From the NCBI GenBank assembly GCA_025267735.1, contig CM046306.1:31513919-31577918 (forward strand): a DNA stretch of 64,000 nucleotides, given 5' to 3'. This stretch comes from Mactra quadrangularis (Eukaryota > Mollusca > Bivalvia > Venerida > Mactridae). The position numbers and the translations under genes were made by a program. The first letter of the stretch is position 1, and the number at the start of each line of letters is the position of its first letter. Of the stretch, positions 36,801 to 47,100 are shown one piece after another. The notes beneath the pieces were generated by a model, which saw only the letters and a program-made list of their open reading frames with translations, did no database searches and was not told the origin of the DNA.

Positions 36801-39529
36801 AAACAGTGATCTTAGGTCAACAAATGATAATGAATCTCGAGTTCATTGCATAACATTTTTATGTTTATTTACTAGTTTTACTTGTAGGGAACTTATTATA
36901 CTAAATTGAATGATTTGAGTGTACCTCTAAAATATTACCCTTTGATTTGCATTATGTGGACCCATCCTTAATTGCTGTTGTTGGAACATAGATCTCGAGC
37001 TTTAATGTGATCTTTATGTTTCTTGAAATGGAAGGCCAGATACATTACTCTATTTACATGTATGTTGATGATAGACAAATATGATTGTATAATTATAGGT
37101 AGCAAGTCAAGTAGCTGCTCTAGATCTTGGATACAAAGCTGGTGTAGATGCTATAAGACAGAATCCTCCACAGATCTTGTTTTTACTTGGTGCAGATGAA
37201 GGGGCTATAACAAAGGAAGACATACCAGCTGATTGTTTCGTTGTTTATCAAGGTAATTATTGTTGAGTTTATTGTCTTAGTAGATAAGTTACTAAACTAG
37301 GCAGTGTTTTATCAAAAATCTTCAATTATATAACAATACTGCATGGAAGGCTTTACAACTAAGTAGGTTGTGAGACTGTAAGACTAGAAAGTTATTGCAA
37401 ATTTAGTACACAAAACAAGTAATTGGTAAATTATGTTTAGTTTGAATAAGGGCACGTTCCGCAAGGAAATCCGTAGATAGCGCTTCGTCCTCTGGTACCT
37501 TTCTTGCACCAAAAAAATTTACTATGTGACACCAAAATCGAGGGTACCATGGGATGAAGCGCTAGCTAGCGATCGCCTTGCGGAACGTGCCCTAAGTCTG
37601 ACACAGAAGATAAGAATCATTTGTTGTCAAGTGTCACGAAAATATTTTAACTAATATTACAGATTATTGTCTATTGATTGCATATGGATATCCAATGTGA
37701 AGTATCATATTCCATAACCTATAGAAACTTCAAGACTGAAAAATTTTGAACTCACAATTTTTAAAAAGAACAGAAATATCACTAAATAATATTTCACTTG
37801 CTTATGGTTATCTTGGAATAAAACAAAAGCAGGTTATCTTGAATTTATTAGGCTATTAGTAAGTACAAACTTGTCTTAATAATGTACTAAAGCTCTTGAT
37901 TTAACCGTATAATCACAGGTCACCATGGAGACAGAGGTGCTGCCATGGCTGATGTTATTTTACCTGGTGCAGCCTACACAGAGAAAGATGCTACATATGT
38001 CAACACTGAAGGTAGAGCTCAAGAAACAAGAACAGCTGTTACCCCTCCTATGTTGGCTAGAGAAGATTGGAAGATAATTCGCGCTCTTTCTGAGGTAATT
38101 GAACATTTACTGTCATGTTTATATTTTACTTAAATTTCAAGTAAAATGTATTTTGGTAGTCTCATAGATTAAAGACTACAAAAAAATTCATTTTTTTTCC
38201 ACAAGGAATATATTATAGCTCAATATATTTTTTTTTCTTTACTGCAATATTTAATGTTTTAAAATTTCTTCTTGAAGATCTGTGTAAATTTGACCTAGAT
38301 TGTCAGGATTATTATATTTTGCTTGATATTATTTGTTATAGTAGACTGAACTACTTTTATGTAGACTACTGGGTTAAACTTTTCATTAATATTTTTTACC
38401 CTATGGCTTCGAATAAATTGGCAAGTGCAATCAAGTACTAGATGTTAAGTGTCATTATGTCTTCTATAACAGTAGGACAATCCTTACTCAGTTGTTTGTC
38501 AATGTAATTCTTAGTAGTGAAGATTTTAGATGTACATTTTAACATCTTTGAACTTACTGTATGGATTTACTTGTAACTTCACTCAAATACCAAGTTGCAT
38601 AACTAGCATAAGTTTGCAAAAGTGTAGCCCTTGTATAATGATAAGTGTTTTATGCAACTTCTAGATTTTAGAGAATGTAAGTTACAAAAATATTGTTTTG
38701 TTTTATTTTAGCTATCTGGCAATTCATTGCCATATGACAAGTTACAAGAAGTTCGAGACAGATTATATGAAGTAGCACCAAATCTTGTACAATATGGTGA
38801 AGCTGAAGATGCCAACTATTTTAAACAAGCGCAAGAATTGGCCCAGGTACTAACATCTTTATTTTATAATATCAGGAACTTATTAAATGCTTCTTGGTTT
38901 ACTTCCTCGGTAGTGTGTCAGACTTGGAATCTATGAATTGTCGGTTTGGTACATTGGTAGGACTTGCATACATTCAGCAAGTTTTGTCATGAAATATATT
39001 TTACAGCTTCTCAAACCTACACATTTTCTCAAACCTACATATTTTTTTATAATGCTCGTCTGTGCAGGATAACTGCAATTCAGCTGATATTTTCATGGCC
39101 ATACTAGTAATTGCACAGTTTTGACTTAGTCTTTATAATTTAAACTACTAGTCTTGTGTTCTTATCTTTTAATGGTAATAATACTAGTATGAAGTAGTTA
39201 AATGAACTTGAAAACGTAATGGAGAGTTTCTGTGCTGTAGATAGCCTAATTATACAGGAGAATTTGAGTCCTGTTTAATCATGTCTGTTTTACACTACTA
39301 GTCATTTCAAACAATCGGTAATATCTATCTATTAGCTTGGAATTTCTGTTTTTAAATGAGACAATATCATATAGTTTTTTTTCTTTTACAGAGTATTTCT
39401 GGTACCCTTCAAGAGAAACCTTTAACTCCATCAATGCTGAATTTGAAAGATTTTTACATGACCAACTCAATTGGTCGTGCATCCCAAACTATGGCCAAAT
39501 GTGTAAAAGCTGTAGAAGAAATGGATTAA
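16482..39529 (+). CDS. NDUFS1: NADH:ubiquinone oxidoreductase 75-kDa core subunit S1 (complete, 17 coding exons, 722 aa)
   Basis: Exons: 16482-16542, 18511-18602, 19167-19274, 19793-19869, 20138-20284, 28851-28928, 29993-30178, 30830-30929, 31466-31615, 34556-34701, 35037-35165, 35787-35916, 36365-36526, 37099-37252, 37919-38094, 38712-38846, 39392-39529. All junctions are GT-AG and phases close on 2,169 nt; human NDUFS1 is 727 aa. NDUFS1 is the largest subunit of the complex I matrix arm and carries electrons from the flavin side towards ubiquinone. The basic N-terminus [10 protein letters not shown] fits a mitochondrial presequence. Cluster ligands by my count: 2Fe-2S N1b Cys64, 75, 78, 92; 4Fe-4S N5 His124, Cys128, 131, 137; 4Fe-4S N4 Cys180, 183, 186, 230. 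The molybdopterin-oxidoreductase-like domain follows (for example [20 protein letters not shown]). The ATG follows a 3' splice site, so a 5' UTR intron exists. Introns 1, 3, 5, 6, 9 and 14 contain mobile elements; intron 5 is 8.6 kb because of a retrotransposon. Confidence 0.98.
16981..18135. mobile_element. 1.15-kb palindrome-rich DNA element in NDUFS1 intron 1
   Basis: The left end CAGTCACATTAGAGCTTACG and the inverse of the right end CTGGCACACTGGAGCTCACG align as an imperfect terminal inverted repeat of about 33 bp. Both subterminal halves are packed with TCGTACGA, GTCGTACGAC and ACGATCGT palindromes. The centre holds a short ORF (from 17533) beginning [17 protein letters not shown], a basic, acidic-tailed leader that quickly stops. 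It reads like the start codon region of a lost transposon gene, so an internal-deletion derivative is likely. Superfamily not assigned. Confidence 0.65.
19386..19572. mobile_element. 187-bp foldback with hairpin ends in NDUFS1 intron 3
   Basis: CTGTAATTTTACTCCTTTTA at the left is exactly inverted at the right (TAAAAGGAGTAAAATTACAG, allowing the adjacent TTAA/TTAT difference). Inside each end sits a direct repeat GTTCGATRAAGGCAAAAATG-CYGAAACGTC (19412-19441 and 19520-19549). Each copy is itself a hairpin closed by GGC-AAAAAT-GCC. GATGA...GAAA spacing recalls the hammerhead-like motifs of Penelope-type retroelements, but the core CTGATGA is replaced by TCGATGA, so catalytic function is doubtful. 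Confidence 0.7.
20926..20968. repeat. 13-bp perfect stem-loop at the element's outer end
   Basis: TCGTATAGCATCC (20926-20938) is inverted exactly at 20956-20968 with a 17-base loop. The same hairpin occurs at 47183-47225 in the solo copy. Its position near the outer terminus suggests a role in priming, packaging or recombinase recognition (inference). Confidence 0.85.
21236..21475. repeat. Short interspaced repeats AAATAGCAACCG(T/A)TGATAGC
   Basis: Seven to nine copies of a ~20-24-bp motif alternate between the forms CCGTTGATAGCAACC and CCGATGATAGCTTG, giving a ~69-bp super-period. The block recurs in every B segment (22483-22665, 23675-23857, 47505-47730). It creates spurious ORFs in several frames. 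It may be the internal recombination-prone region of the element. Confidence 0.85.
24234..24812 (-). CDS. SGNH-hydrolase-like ORF of the Ngaro-like element
   Basis: About 192 codons open from just after an in-frame TAA (24813-24815). There is no ATG near the N-terminus; the frame begins [16 protein letters not shown]. The SGNH blocks are present: GDS with the catalytic serine near the N-terminus, a block-II glycine in [10 protein letters not shown], block [10 protein letters not shown] with the asparagine, and block V DGVHLS with the Asp-x-x-His pair. SGNH/GDSL hydrolases cleave esters. Ngaro-group elements are known to carry such an ORF, but its role in retrotransposition is unknown. TTTTGCAG just before the open frame could act as a 3' splice site, or translation could start at GTG or by reinitiation. 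Confidence 0.85.
   Translation of the reverse strand, partial: TFAEIWIVGDSIVKKAKAYTDKESTPNLKLNAKIWWCGKSGMRWEQLLQTTQLQLLHHRPPKILIIHLGGNNLHNVKQVKLIKSIIHDLKYIRNTLINTHIIWCDILPRLQWRDNTSSSPKDLNIKRKRVNRAARQYINEMNNASFISPKIPWHMTELFQNDGVHLSDMGNMVYLQTLKTSLEQLLAKPHPL
24865..25848 (-). CDS. Tyrosine recombinase ORF of the Ngaro-like element
   Basis: The frame is open from 25848 (after TAA) to a TAA at 24865, about 327 codons, overlapping the RT ORF by about 130 bp in another frame. No ATG opens it, so a ribosomal frameshift from the RT ORF is likely. Catalytic positions of the phage-integrase family are visible: first arginine in [10 protein letters not shown], then HSFRIG (His-x-x-Arg), then [13 protein letters not shown] with the nucleophilic tyrosine. 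This enzyme would insert the circular cDNA by recombination, explaining the lack of target duplication. The C-terminus ends shortly after the catalytic tyrosine, as usual for DIRS-like recombinases. Confidence 0.9.
   Translation of the reverse strand, partial: NNGCTLTISDEEIQSLRSNGRLKARNSPRPSLANIYTRSRKLLKSSIAKNTLMTYKNAVHTFNDFRSHYKLGNTWPASVNQISLFISYCSHQGYSPSTISTYCSGLSFIHKIKGHKDPTEEFIIKKLIEGCKRACKRTDKRLPINASLLARICTGLKSVCNSKYEEFLFKAAYTLTYFGLFRVSELVYTSTTQSLHISDININSDMLTLTLTRTKTNQSGPPTILKINKSSNREICCIEAMQHYLLIRPKVRGYLFCHNNKSPLTRYQFSAVLAKTLIHLGIPNIHYRSHSFRIGRATDLARQGTEAQDIKKMGRWSSNSYLKYIRK
25719..27452 (-). CDS. Reverse transcriptase-RNase H ORF of the Ngaro-like element
   Basis: 577 aa without internal stops, starting at an ATG (MPQVAIMHN) that overlaps the end of gag in a different frame. 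The RT domain includes [20 protein letters not shown] and the catalytic YLDDF box. The RNase H domain follows with its acidic residues: TDSAAS, LLEFFP, RSDN and a late [13 protein letters not shown]-type polymerases have this RT-RNase H order without an aspartic protease, and none is visible here. Length and motif order look complete. Confidence 0.92.
   Translation of the reverse strand: MPQVAIMHNLIFVQTNHPFEGGHINGEQTTTNLHNNSSSPYSLAKSPIKLLELEKALLNYKPNDAIFILNGFKYGFSIEYSGPRHFRMSKNLKSALNMPNIVMQKIDKEIKEGRVGGPFETPPSPHLRVSPLGLVEKKNGTDYRLIHHLSYPENDSVNDFIDPDLCHVQNLSFDDAIAMVQELGKGCLLGKSDIQSAFRLLPVNPKDFDQLGFCFNGKYYFDKCLPFGCSISPAIFEKFSTFLDWYVQSKTLNGKLLHYLDDFLFGGRKLTNDCQTVMLEFDKRMTELGVPVAPDKTEGPKTIIIFLGLEIDSEKMVIRIPLQKINDITLTITEILKKDKTTLKLMQSLIGKLQFAYRAILPGRPFCRRLINSTRGLTCPFHHIRINKSIKNDLKMWLSFFKNFNGISVFHDRFWVRSVDAELFTDSAASIGYGLYFKGRWAQGKWPDQWKLQGKTNNIALLEFFPVLAAIYLWGNMFRDKKILFRSDNKSVVQAINSLTSQSEDLMVLVRAFTLKCLHYNIVAKAEHICGIQNKITDALSRFQMKKFRAYAPTADSKPEIVPDHLWQIFTQDQESY
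27346..28326 (-). CDS. Gag-like ORF of the Ngaro-like element
   Basis: 326 aa from ATG ([12 protein letters not shown], a basic leader) to TGA/TAA at 27346. The C-terminal part has a cysteine/histidine cluster, [20 protein letters not shown] followed by H-x(4)-C, typical of DIRS/Ngaro Gag proteins and probably nucleic-acid binding. A Gln/Asn/Arg-rich tail follows. It is the first ORF downstream of terminal segment A1. The last ~100 bp overlap the RT ORF, so the downstream ORF may be reached by frameshifting or by reinitiation at its own ATG. Confidence 0.85.
   Translation of the reverse strand: MPGRGKGKKRKHTEVEEPVLAPEVERIQLNSLIDQDNEPQGPGRPEINHFDNIFSGINFQNDENNSMNMEMIRCGADDLTAHIPRQIKDKITSGQYVNLAILLKSSIELSDICSGGSLFLNENGRLETRQKSSNYSIKNIEEWTDAFLLYMSIFIEVNQKDVLSLIKYMTIIRDAAKKFGPGSWKVYDEQFRQRQSSPQLKTDWDSVHPELWSRIMLVPSSLRPFENHAPTTSITGQHNNAKRKMFPCLAFNTGVCTWNPCKFSHVCNICNSTLHKKLQCPHASLNQHTFNNAPSSHHAQPNFRANKSSFRGRPYQRRTNNNQFTQ
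29132..29883. mobile_element. 752-bp hAT-like MITE in NDUFS1 intron 6
   Basis: Left end TAGAGCTTAGTACTGCCAGG and inverse of the right end TAGAGGTGTGCGGTATTACC form a degenerate terminal inverted repeat starting TAGAG. The octamer GTTAAAAC flanks both sides exactly (29124-29131 and 29884-29891). An 8-bp duplication and TAGAG ends fit hAT. The interior has no transposase. Confidence 0.8.
31626..33775. mobile_element. 2.15-kb TIR element rich in ATCGTGT motifs, NDUFS1 intron 9
   Basis: CAGATCTCGGATCGTGCAAG at the left and the inverse of the right end CAGATATCGGAACGTGCAAG match over about 24 bp. The dinucleotide TA flanks each side, consistent with a TA target. Both subterminal regions are dense in GTGTATCGTG, CGTGTAACGTG and related words. 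The centre is AT-rich and holds a tandem array of ~390-bp units. No transposase ORF is seen. TA duplication suggests a Tc1/mariner-like relation, but the size and motif richness are unusual for that group. Confidence 0.75.
32461..33440. repeat. Three ~390-bp tandem units inside the intron-9 element
   Basis: Anchors ACTAAAAAGG (32461), ACTAAAAATG (32847) and ACTTAAAATG (33248) mark the starts, giving periods of 386 and 401 bp; the third unit is truncated. Shared words include TATGACTTGCTTATATTTTT, TTTGACAGTAAT and TTATCAATCGTGTTCTT. Divergence between units is moderate. Confidence 0.8.
37450..37592. mobile_element. 143-bp PIF/Harbinger-like MITE in NDUFS1 intron 14
   Basis: GGGCACGTTCCGCAAGG at the left is perfectly inverted at the right end (CCTTGCGGAACGTGCCC). 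The inner arms also pair loosely (GCGCTTCGTCC and GGATGAAGCGC). TAA flanks both sides (37447-37449 and 37593-37595), the TWA duplication expected of PIF/Harbinger. It is a compact non-coding foldback. Confidence 0.88.
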
Positions 39530-39952
39530 ATAATGAAAATACAATATTGTGTGAACTTTGAATTCTCAATCTGTGTGATGTTTTTGACATGTTGTTAAGA
39601 AACTAGAGACATCAGAACATGTTTATATCTGTGTGATATTTCCAAGGATATTTTTACCTACTAGATGAAGAGCAATTGGATGTTCTATGTACTTGGTGTT
39701 AATTCTTAGAAACTTGTGCTATTAAAACTAACTTAATGATTAAATGAAGAGAATATTTTTACTACATGTATATGAATTTCTTATACTTAAAACTGTTTCT
39801 GCATTTTGTAAAATGTGTGACTTCTTTGTGTTATCTAAATATTAATGTAGAATTAAAAAATACTGAATGAATATTCTAAAGATTTGTTGTTAAAGTGATG
39901 TTTGATATTTATTAAAGGTGATGCAAAGAAAAAACTGTTATTTATTTATTAT
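39530..39952 (+). other. NDUFS1 3' UTR and flank
   Basis: Follows the NDUFS1 TAA stop. No AATAAA is present close by; ATTAAA variants at 39721-39726 and 39852-39857 are candidate poly(A) signals. No other feature is seen before the repeat that starts at 39953. Confidence 0.5.
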
Positions 39953-40222
39953 TATACCCCCGCTTCGAAGAAGAGGGGGGTATACTATTTTACCCTTGTC
40001 CGTGCGTGCGTGTGTGCGTGCGTCCGTTACAAAATTTCCATCGCAGTTTTCTCAGCAACTATATCATGCAGCAGCCTAATACTTTGCATATTGCTTCATC
40101 CCATAGTCCCATGTGGTGTAAAGCGATTTCATGCTCCTTGCTCATCTACTTCCTGTTTGTCGCATATTTTTAGATTTTGGCGGGGGTATCACTAGTGAGC
40201 ATTAGCTCACAGATTTACTTGT
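39953..40222 (+). repeat. 260-bp interspersed repeat, copy 2
   Basis: Matches the repeat at 15672-15926 in the same orientation along its whole length. The CCGT-rich microsatellite has changed to GTGCGTGCGTGTGTGCGTGC. Beyond it, CATGCAGCAGCCTAATACTT and CGATTTCATGCTCCTTGCTC are identical in both copies. It lies between the convergent NDUFS1 and dynein genes. Confidence 0.85.
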
Positions 40223-41181
40223 TTAAAATAAGTTTGGTTAGAATAAAAAAAAAATCGAACTGTCTTACAGTCTTGTGCTCACATTGGTTCATGGAAATCA
40301 CTTTCAAGTGCCCTTATTGTACCGATTTGTTGTGTGAAACATGCTTCGTGATTTTAACAGTATCCTTGGTGGGATATGAACCCAGGGCCTCCAAATGCTA
40401 AGTGTGCACCCCTCCAAGAGACCACTGCTTCTAGAAAACCTTCTCATAGGGTGTGATAATTTCTCTTAGTTCAAAGCAATTTCAAAGATTACTAGAGGAC
40501 ATGTTTTAAAGATTTATGCTTAAAAAGCTGTGGTTAAGGTAATGAATATGTGGGCCATCTGCATGAAACTTGCTTTTCTGTCTGAGTTTCATTGCATTGG
40601 ACAGCTAGTGTTGTCCCTTACAGTTACATATACATGTATTACGTTGAAAAATAAACTTATCAGTCATTTAATGACTTGAGCTTTGTCAGAGCAGATTCTT
40701 AGGGTAAAAGTCTAGGTGAACTATATTGAAGACTGCAGTCAAGTTTTGTGGCAAGCCTCATGATTCCCTTTTGACACGTCATGTTTATTGACTATACCAT
40801 TGAGTGAATAAGTGCTGTTTTATGTGACTAAAACGCTTGTTGTGTGTTCTAAATGTTTTCACACAATTTCACCTCTCCAGTTGGTCAGATGATCCAGAAA
40901 TAGAGTCAAGATGGAGGACATTCAAATATATGAACTTGGTGTTCATGCAAAACTATGTGACAATGTAACACATCAAGCAAATTTCCATTCTTCATGCAAG
41001 TGGAATTTTATGACATGCGAAACAACACATGCAATTATTAACTTATATTATTTATTGATTAAATAAGTAATAAACATTAAATTAAAATAAATAAATAAAG
41101 TAAATAAAAGTAAATAATAAAAATAATTTCAAAATGTCTGTTAGATCTGGAACAGAACAAGGCACCATTTCTGACTGAAGT
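40223..41181. other. Convergent intergenic region
   Basis: Between the 3' ends of NDUFS1 (plus) and the dynein gene (minus). It contains a tRNA-like SINE fragment and an (AAAT/AAATAA)n-like stretch near 41065-41130. AATAAA on the minus strand at 41051-41056 could be the dynein poly(A) signal. No coding exon was seen. Confidence 0.45.
40364..40438 (-). repeat. tRNA-derived SINE fragment
   Basis: On the minus strand a box-A-like GCAGTGGTCTCTTGGAG (40412-40428) is followed by a good box-B-like GGGTTCATATCCC (40371-40383). The lack of a closed acceptor stem argues for a SINE remnant. Confidence 0.5.
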
Positions 41182-44100
41182 CTATTTGATGTCACACAGA
41201 GCAGCAACACCACGTAATATCCAGTGATCAGGACTTTGTGCTGTCTTGAGAACAATGAAGCTAATGTAAGTCAAGTCAGTCCTATGTGGCTTCTTGTACA
41301 CTGGGCACTGGTACAACCTTGGATCTTTAGGAGCAGTAGAGTTGATGGCATACATGTGAACAACAGGTAACAAGGTGAATAATACTTTAGGTTGTGATTC
41401 TGATAGACGACAATTTCTTTTATCCCAGCTAGCACCATCCAAATATAAACCAAAGATGTATACACCCTCCTGTAATGTATAAATTACAATCAATCAATAT
41501 TAACTACAATAGAGTAAGCAACCCCCCCCCAAAAAAACATTAAGCTATTCCCTAAGAGCGAGTTGCATAAGAAGTTGCAATTTAGCAACTGGTCATTTAT
41601 ATGTAATTCAATTATGAAACTAAAAAAGAAGCAAGTACATACTGCAGGTGGGCCAGTGATATCTTCTTTACTTTGCTTCAATACATCATTATGGAGTGTA
41701 ACAGAATCTAAAGCCCATCCTTTATGTGCTCTTGTCACTTCTTGTCTCATTGCAGTCAAGAAACCTGGAAATAGAAACTCAATTTTAGAAAAGAAGATGT
41801 GGCAAGTAAAAGTAAAAAATAAAGAAAAGAAAATCCTCTATTTGTTAGCACTCATCGAAGTTAAATTCAGCAAATATCTGATTCATTGTTAACATGGATT
41901 GCTTTGAATTATGCCAAGTCCAGTCATACAAGACTATGTAGGGGCAAGTAGTAAGCATTCCAGATAGCAGAGATTTTTCAGTAAATGGAAGGGGCAGAAC
42001 ATTTTGGGGGAATTTTATTGCAATTTAAAATTGATAAGGGCAAGAAAATCTGATGGTTTACTCTAAATATGGGGAAAATGTATGATTTTCATGAAATTTT
42101 AGAATGTGTTCTTTAAATGGCCACTTCTACATACTTACAAGAAAAAAAGTCTTGGACAACTTAATTATCACAATGTATAGTGCCAACTGAACAAACAAAA
42201 ATTTTCATGTAATTTAACTGACTGAAAATGAAGGAATATACTTCACTTACCTTGTGGATTAAACAAGCCTGTCATCCAGAATACATCAGGCCTACCTTGG
42301 AATACCCATCTAAAAAACTGTTCATTTCTTTCTAACAATTCAGTATACCAAAAACCTAGTGTTGATGACTGCCAGGACACTTTACGCCAAAGACTGGGAA
42401 CCTTTGCATCAAACATATTATCTAATGCATCTCTAAGATTCTGAAAGAAAATTATGATGCAATTCCAATTAGTCAAAAAACAAGTTTAATATGAAACAAA
42501 GACATGCTGGTTTATAAAAATTTTGCCAGCACAAGACAATCTAAATGAACATTCTTCAATAAAAATTTACATGGAAAATTTAGTTAGTTTAATATACCGG
42601 TACACTTGGTATGCTTCGTTTAATTTTTTTACTATTTTCTTTACTTGTACTTATTCACCTGAGAATACTGAATTTCAAAGAAGGATCACGTGTTGTATTA
42701 AATCAGAGTTGCAAAATATGAAATTCAGCATAATAACCATTTCATCTTGACAATGATTAAATTAACTTCAAACTAACAGTAATAAGAATTCTTTAGTGCA
42801 AACTAGAATATACCTCTGACATGATGATTGTTCCTTCTATAGCTAGTTTAAGATCACTAAGTGTAATCCTAACAATTGTGATAACTCTCTGCATTCTGTC
42901 TATTTCTTGTTTCAAGAAAATGTTCAATGGATGGAGTTGTCCCATCTTCTTAAGTTTTTCTTTTACCTATCATATGTAATATACAAAAAAGACAAAAGGC
43001 TATCACATATAGATTTACAAGTTACAAATACAAACATAACTAAGGTAGGATGTACAAAAGTTGTTTGAAACTATAAATAATGAAAGATTATTTGAAATTT
43101 AAGATAATTTTTCCTGTTATCATAAGAACCATTTCAAAATGACTTACTCATGACATATACAATCTAATAAAATACTATGAAGTTTGACATGAATATGGAA
43201 CATTTTAAATGTTTAAAACAATGTATTGTTTTTAAGGGTTTTCATACTTAAATTTATTCATAAGGTTGTCTGATTGGGGAACTTCATTTTAGGAGTGTTT
43301 CCAGTCGGTAAACTGATATTTAAAATAAGGAATTTTTAGAGAAGGATACAATCAGCAGCAGTCAGGAATCAAATCAAGAACCTCCTTAAACAAAGATTTG
43401 TGCTCTTCCACCCAGCCATGTTCAACTAGCATTAAATATGCATTAACATGTATATAATAAAGAATAGCATATAATGGGTGTTCAGTATTAAAAGTATTAT
43501 AATGATTTTGATCATACATTATATGCTAAAATAAAAACTGAAAAAATCCTACAGCCATACCTCATGTGGTTTATAATCATCAGGCAATTTTTCTAACATA
43601 TCTTCAGCCATTTTAAACACAACAGATTCACGAGTCTCACCAGCCCCAGCTCCACCTTCCTTGGGTTGAATACTCATTATAGTGTCTAAAATACTGGCTG
43701 CCATATTTGTCTGATAACTATAGAAAAATTCAAGAAAAATATAAATTTAAAAAGAAAATGTAATGCTTGGTGCTTTACAATTCATATAATCATTTTTTCA
43801 GACATATGGCAAAGGTCAATCATCTTCAGGTGCCTAGATCTCCCATCACAAGCTTTAACCAAGCATAGAAATTGATGCTAATTAAATTCCCTTTACAAAT
43901 ATAATATCTAATTATCTTTATTATATAGATATGAAGTTTTTAACAATAATTCTGAATTATTTGAAAGATTTGTTATTTAGTGCTCATGCCAGAATTGCGT
44001 TTTAGAGTATACAGTAATTAAAAGTAAACATATCAAACTTAATTCAAAGATAAACTTATCTTCTACCACAAATAGTTCATACAATCTTAGCACATTAATA

Positions 44101-47100
44101 ACATATGAAAAATAAAATTGACTTACGTGATATCAGCATTAGGGTGCAAGCCAAAAGCTTCAGGAGAGTCAACAAGAGGCATATGTTCTATGTAGTTCAT
44201 GAATTGGTCATATGTCTTTACTTTAGGGATCTTGTATCCAGTATAAAACTGGAAATTATCAGCAAACATAAAGTCACCAAACCATACCTGAAAATGTTAG
44301 TCAAATTTTACAGTTAAATCTGAAACTAATGGATTACATCACATACATTTCAAAATGTATAAATCTTGATTAGTCAAAAAATCTGGTGGGATCAGTTGAC
44401 CTTTGCTCTCTATCCACAAACTTTAAGTATTTTAAAGAATATACAAGCAATAAGATATTCACAAAAAATTAAAACCTTTGTTTTACTCTTCAAACATTAA
44501 TTACTAGTTCTAAGCATATGTTTCTTTTTAATACTATGATGATAAAGTAACATTGTCTGACAAAAAGATATTGAGGCTGCTGTTTAGAAGTAATGGACCC
44601 CAATACAAGCTATCAATATATCATACCATTAATAATATTCAGAATATTAGAATAATTCTAAAAAACTTTAATCAATACCAATAAACTATTCAATTCAACA
44701 AAAGCAGTATGTATCAGACATAAAAATATATGAACTTATATAAGATCACATACTCTAGCAAAGGTATTGAGAAGACGTTTGTCATAATCATCAGTAACTC
44801 TACCACCATATTGTACCTCACCTAACATATACCTCACAGTCACCCATGATACACCCTGGAATGTAAAGTATATAACAATAGGTTTAAATGCTTGCTTGAA
44901 TTTATATTATTATTCAAAACAAGTTTGTAAGGAAAGGAGATACATTCAAAATGAAATATGAACTGGTAATAATTCTTGGAAGTTGTATCTACATGTAATA
45001 ACACAGAGCAAGTGTCCATGTCGAAGCACTTGGTATAGTAGCCTCACTTGTAGTTATTGGATAACCAGCTCAGCATTGTAAAAAAATACAATTGGAAACC
45101 TATCAGATTGTTGTGTAATCTTGAGCAAGAACCATCACTCTAATAATTTTGTATTGGCTACTAAGAAACAGACTTGACAGTGATTGATTACAATTTGAAC
45201 TAGAACTGCCACCAGTGGCGAAAATACCCCCGCAACAGCAACATTTCAAGATAAAAGCAAGTCAACATTGTGGAAGTCCAAAATGGTAAATGTTGTAAGA
45301 AGCATAAAAACCATAAAAAGAATAGGATGCAAATATCAAATTGGAAATAAACAGCAAATTACAGTGTAATTCACTATAGATTTATGAAAAAGCAAAATGA
45401 ACAGAGTTGTCATATTTCAAATGATTTTTTACATGAAAATGAACACCATTTGGTCATTATGAATGTAAAGTGGAACAACAGACAAAGAGTGATCACATTT
45501 AAACTCATCATGAGTATGTTGTAACCAGATGAGCAAAATGTAGAATGTGTTTGTAATTTTTTTATAAATAAGTAAAAAATAAGGCAATTGTAAAAATGGT
45601 AGTCAGCAATGTACACAATATAAATCAAACAATTAGTATTTACAATATCTTGTATCAAGAATTTCACAAATACCCCATAAGAAAGCTTAAATTACCGATC
45701 ATTATTTTCACAGTAGTAAAGTTAAAATAATATCTAAAATCTCATGTAGCTATAACGAAATAAGATGTTTTCTTCACAACATTACAGAAAAATTCAAGGT
45801 GGCTATTAGTTGGTCCATTGAAATACATAAAAAAATAAATACATATAAAAATTTCATCAACAAGAATTTGTCAGCACAATTTTATCAAAATGAGGTGAGA
45901 AAAAAAGATGTTTGCTGTACAAGATATTAGAAAATTCAACATGGCTGCCAGTCAGCCATTTTGAATTCCACTTAAGAAAATGCCAAGCACATTAACTTAA
46001 ACAATTGCTAACTTTCTCAAAGTCTGTACAAAAATTATCAAATCATTTGCTTTTTGAAAAGAAAAACTCAGAATGGCTGCCAATCAGCCATTATGAATTT
46101 GATAAAATATCAATACATCACAAAAAGTTCAACAATAAGAATTTGATAAAAATAGCAGTACATAATAGACTTCAGCAAGTCAAAATGGCAAACAATGTGG
46201 AATAATGCTATATTTAATAAGTTACATGACATAAAGCCATAAACCCTTGATTCATCTTCGTCAATAATTTTTGCTAATCAATGAGATAAATAGTTACTAC
46301 AAGATGTAGAATTGGTCATACTATATTAACACATTCATACCTTCTCAAAAGAACGAAAGCACCTAAATGTATACCATGTGACGAGCATTTCCATGTCAAA
46401 TACGTTCTCCTTGACTGCCAGGATCTTAAATACATCCGTGACAAACATTTTAAAGTTAACTCACTTAAAGAACTTTTTGAGTCTGTACCATCATATGTGA
46501 TACTTAACTTTTTGAAGGAAATAAATGTATATAATAAGATATAGAGCTTTACATCATTAATATCGTTTTAATAAATAGTATCATTGATTGCTTTCGACGC
46601 GATATGACCTTTTTGTGTTGGTGCGCCGTAAAACCAAAACAAAACCAAACAATACTTGAAGGAAATAAATGTTTATCATAAAATATAGGACGTAAAATCT
46701 TCATTATCTATTGAAGTAATAGTATCATCAATTGTTTTCGGCGTAATATGACCTTTTTGCATTAAAAAGCCGAAAAATCCAATTAATCAATCAATAAATC
46801 AATCAGACTTCAGCAAGAAGAAATTGGTAATGAAATAAGCTTACTATACAGTTATTTAAACAAAGTCAAAATGGCTGCCAGTCTGCCATAACGAATTTGT
46901 ATCCAGAGTAAATTCATGTACAAGTCAACTACATCAATAAAGACTTTGGAGCGAAATTTGGCTAAAATTGAGTAAAAAAAACCACATACATGTACTATAC
47001 AGTAATTTAAATAAAAATTCAAGATGGCTGCCAGTCAGCCATATTGAATATAAATTGATGAAGAATAGTCATCCTGATCAACTGTATTAGTGAGACCTTG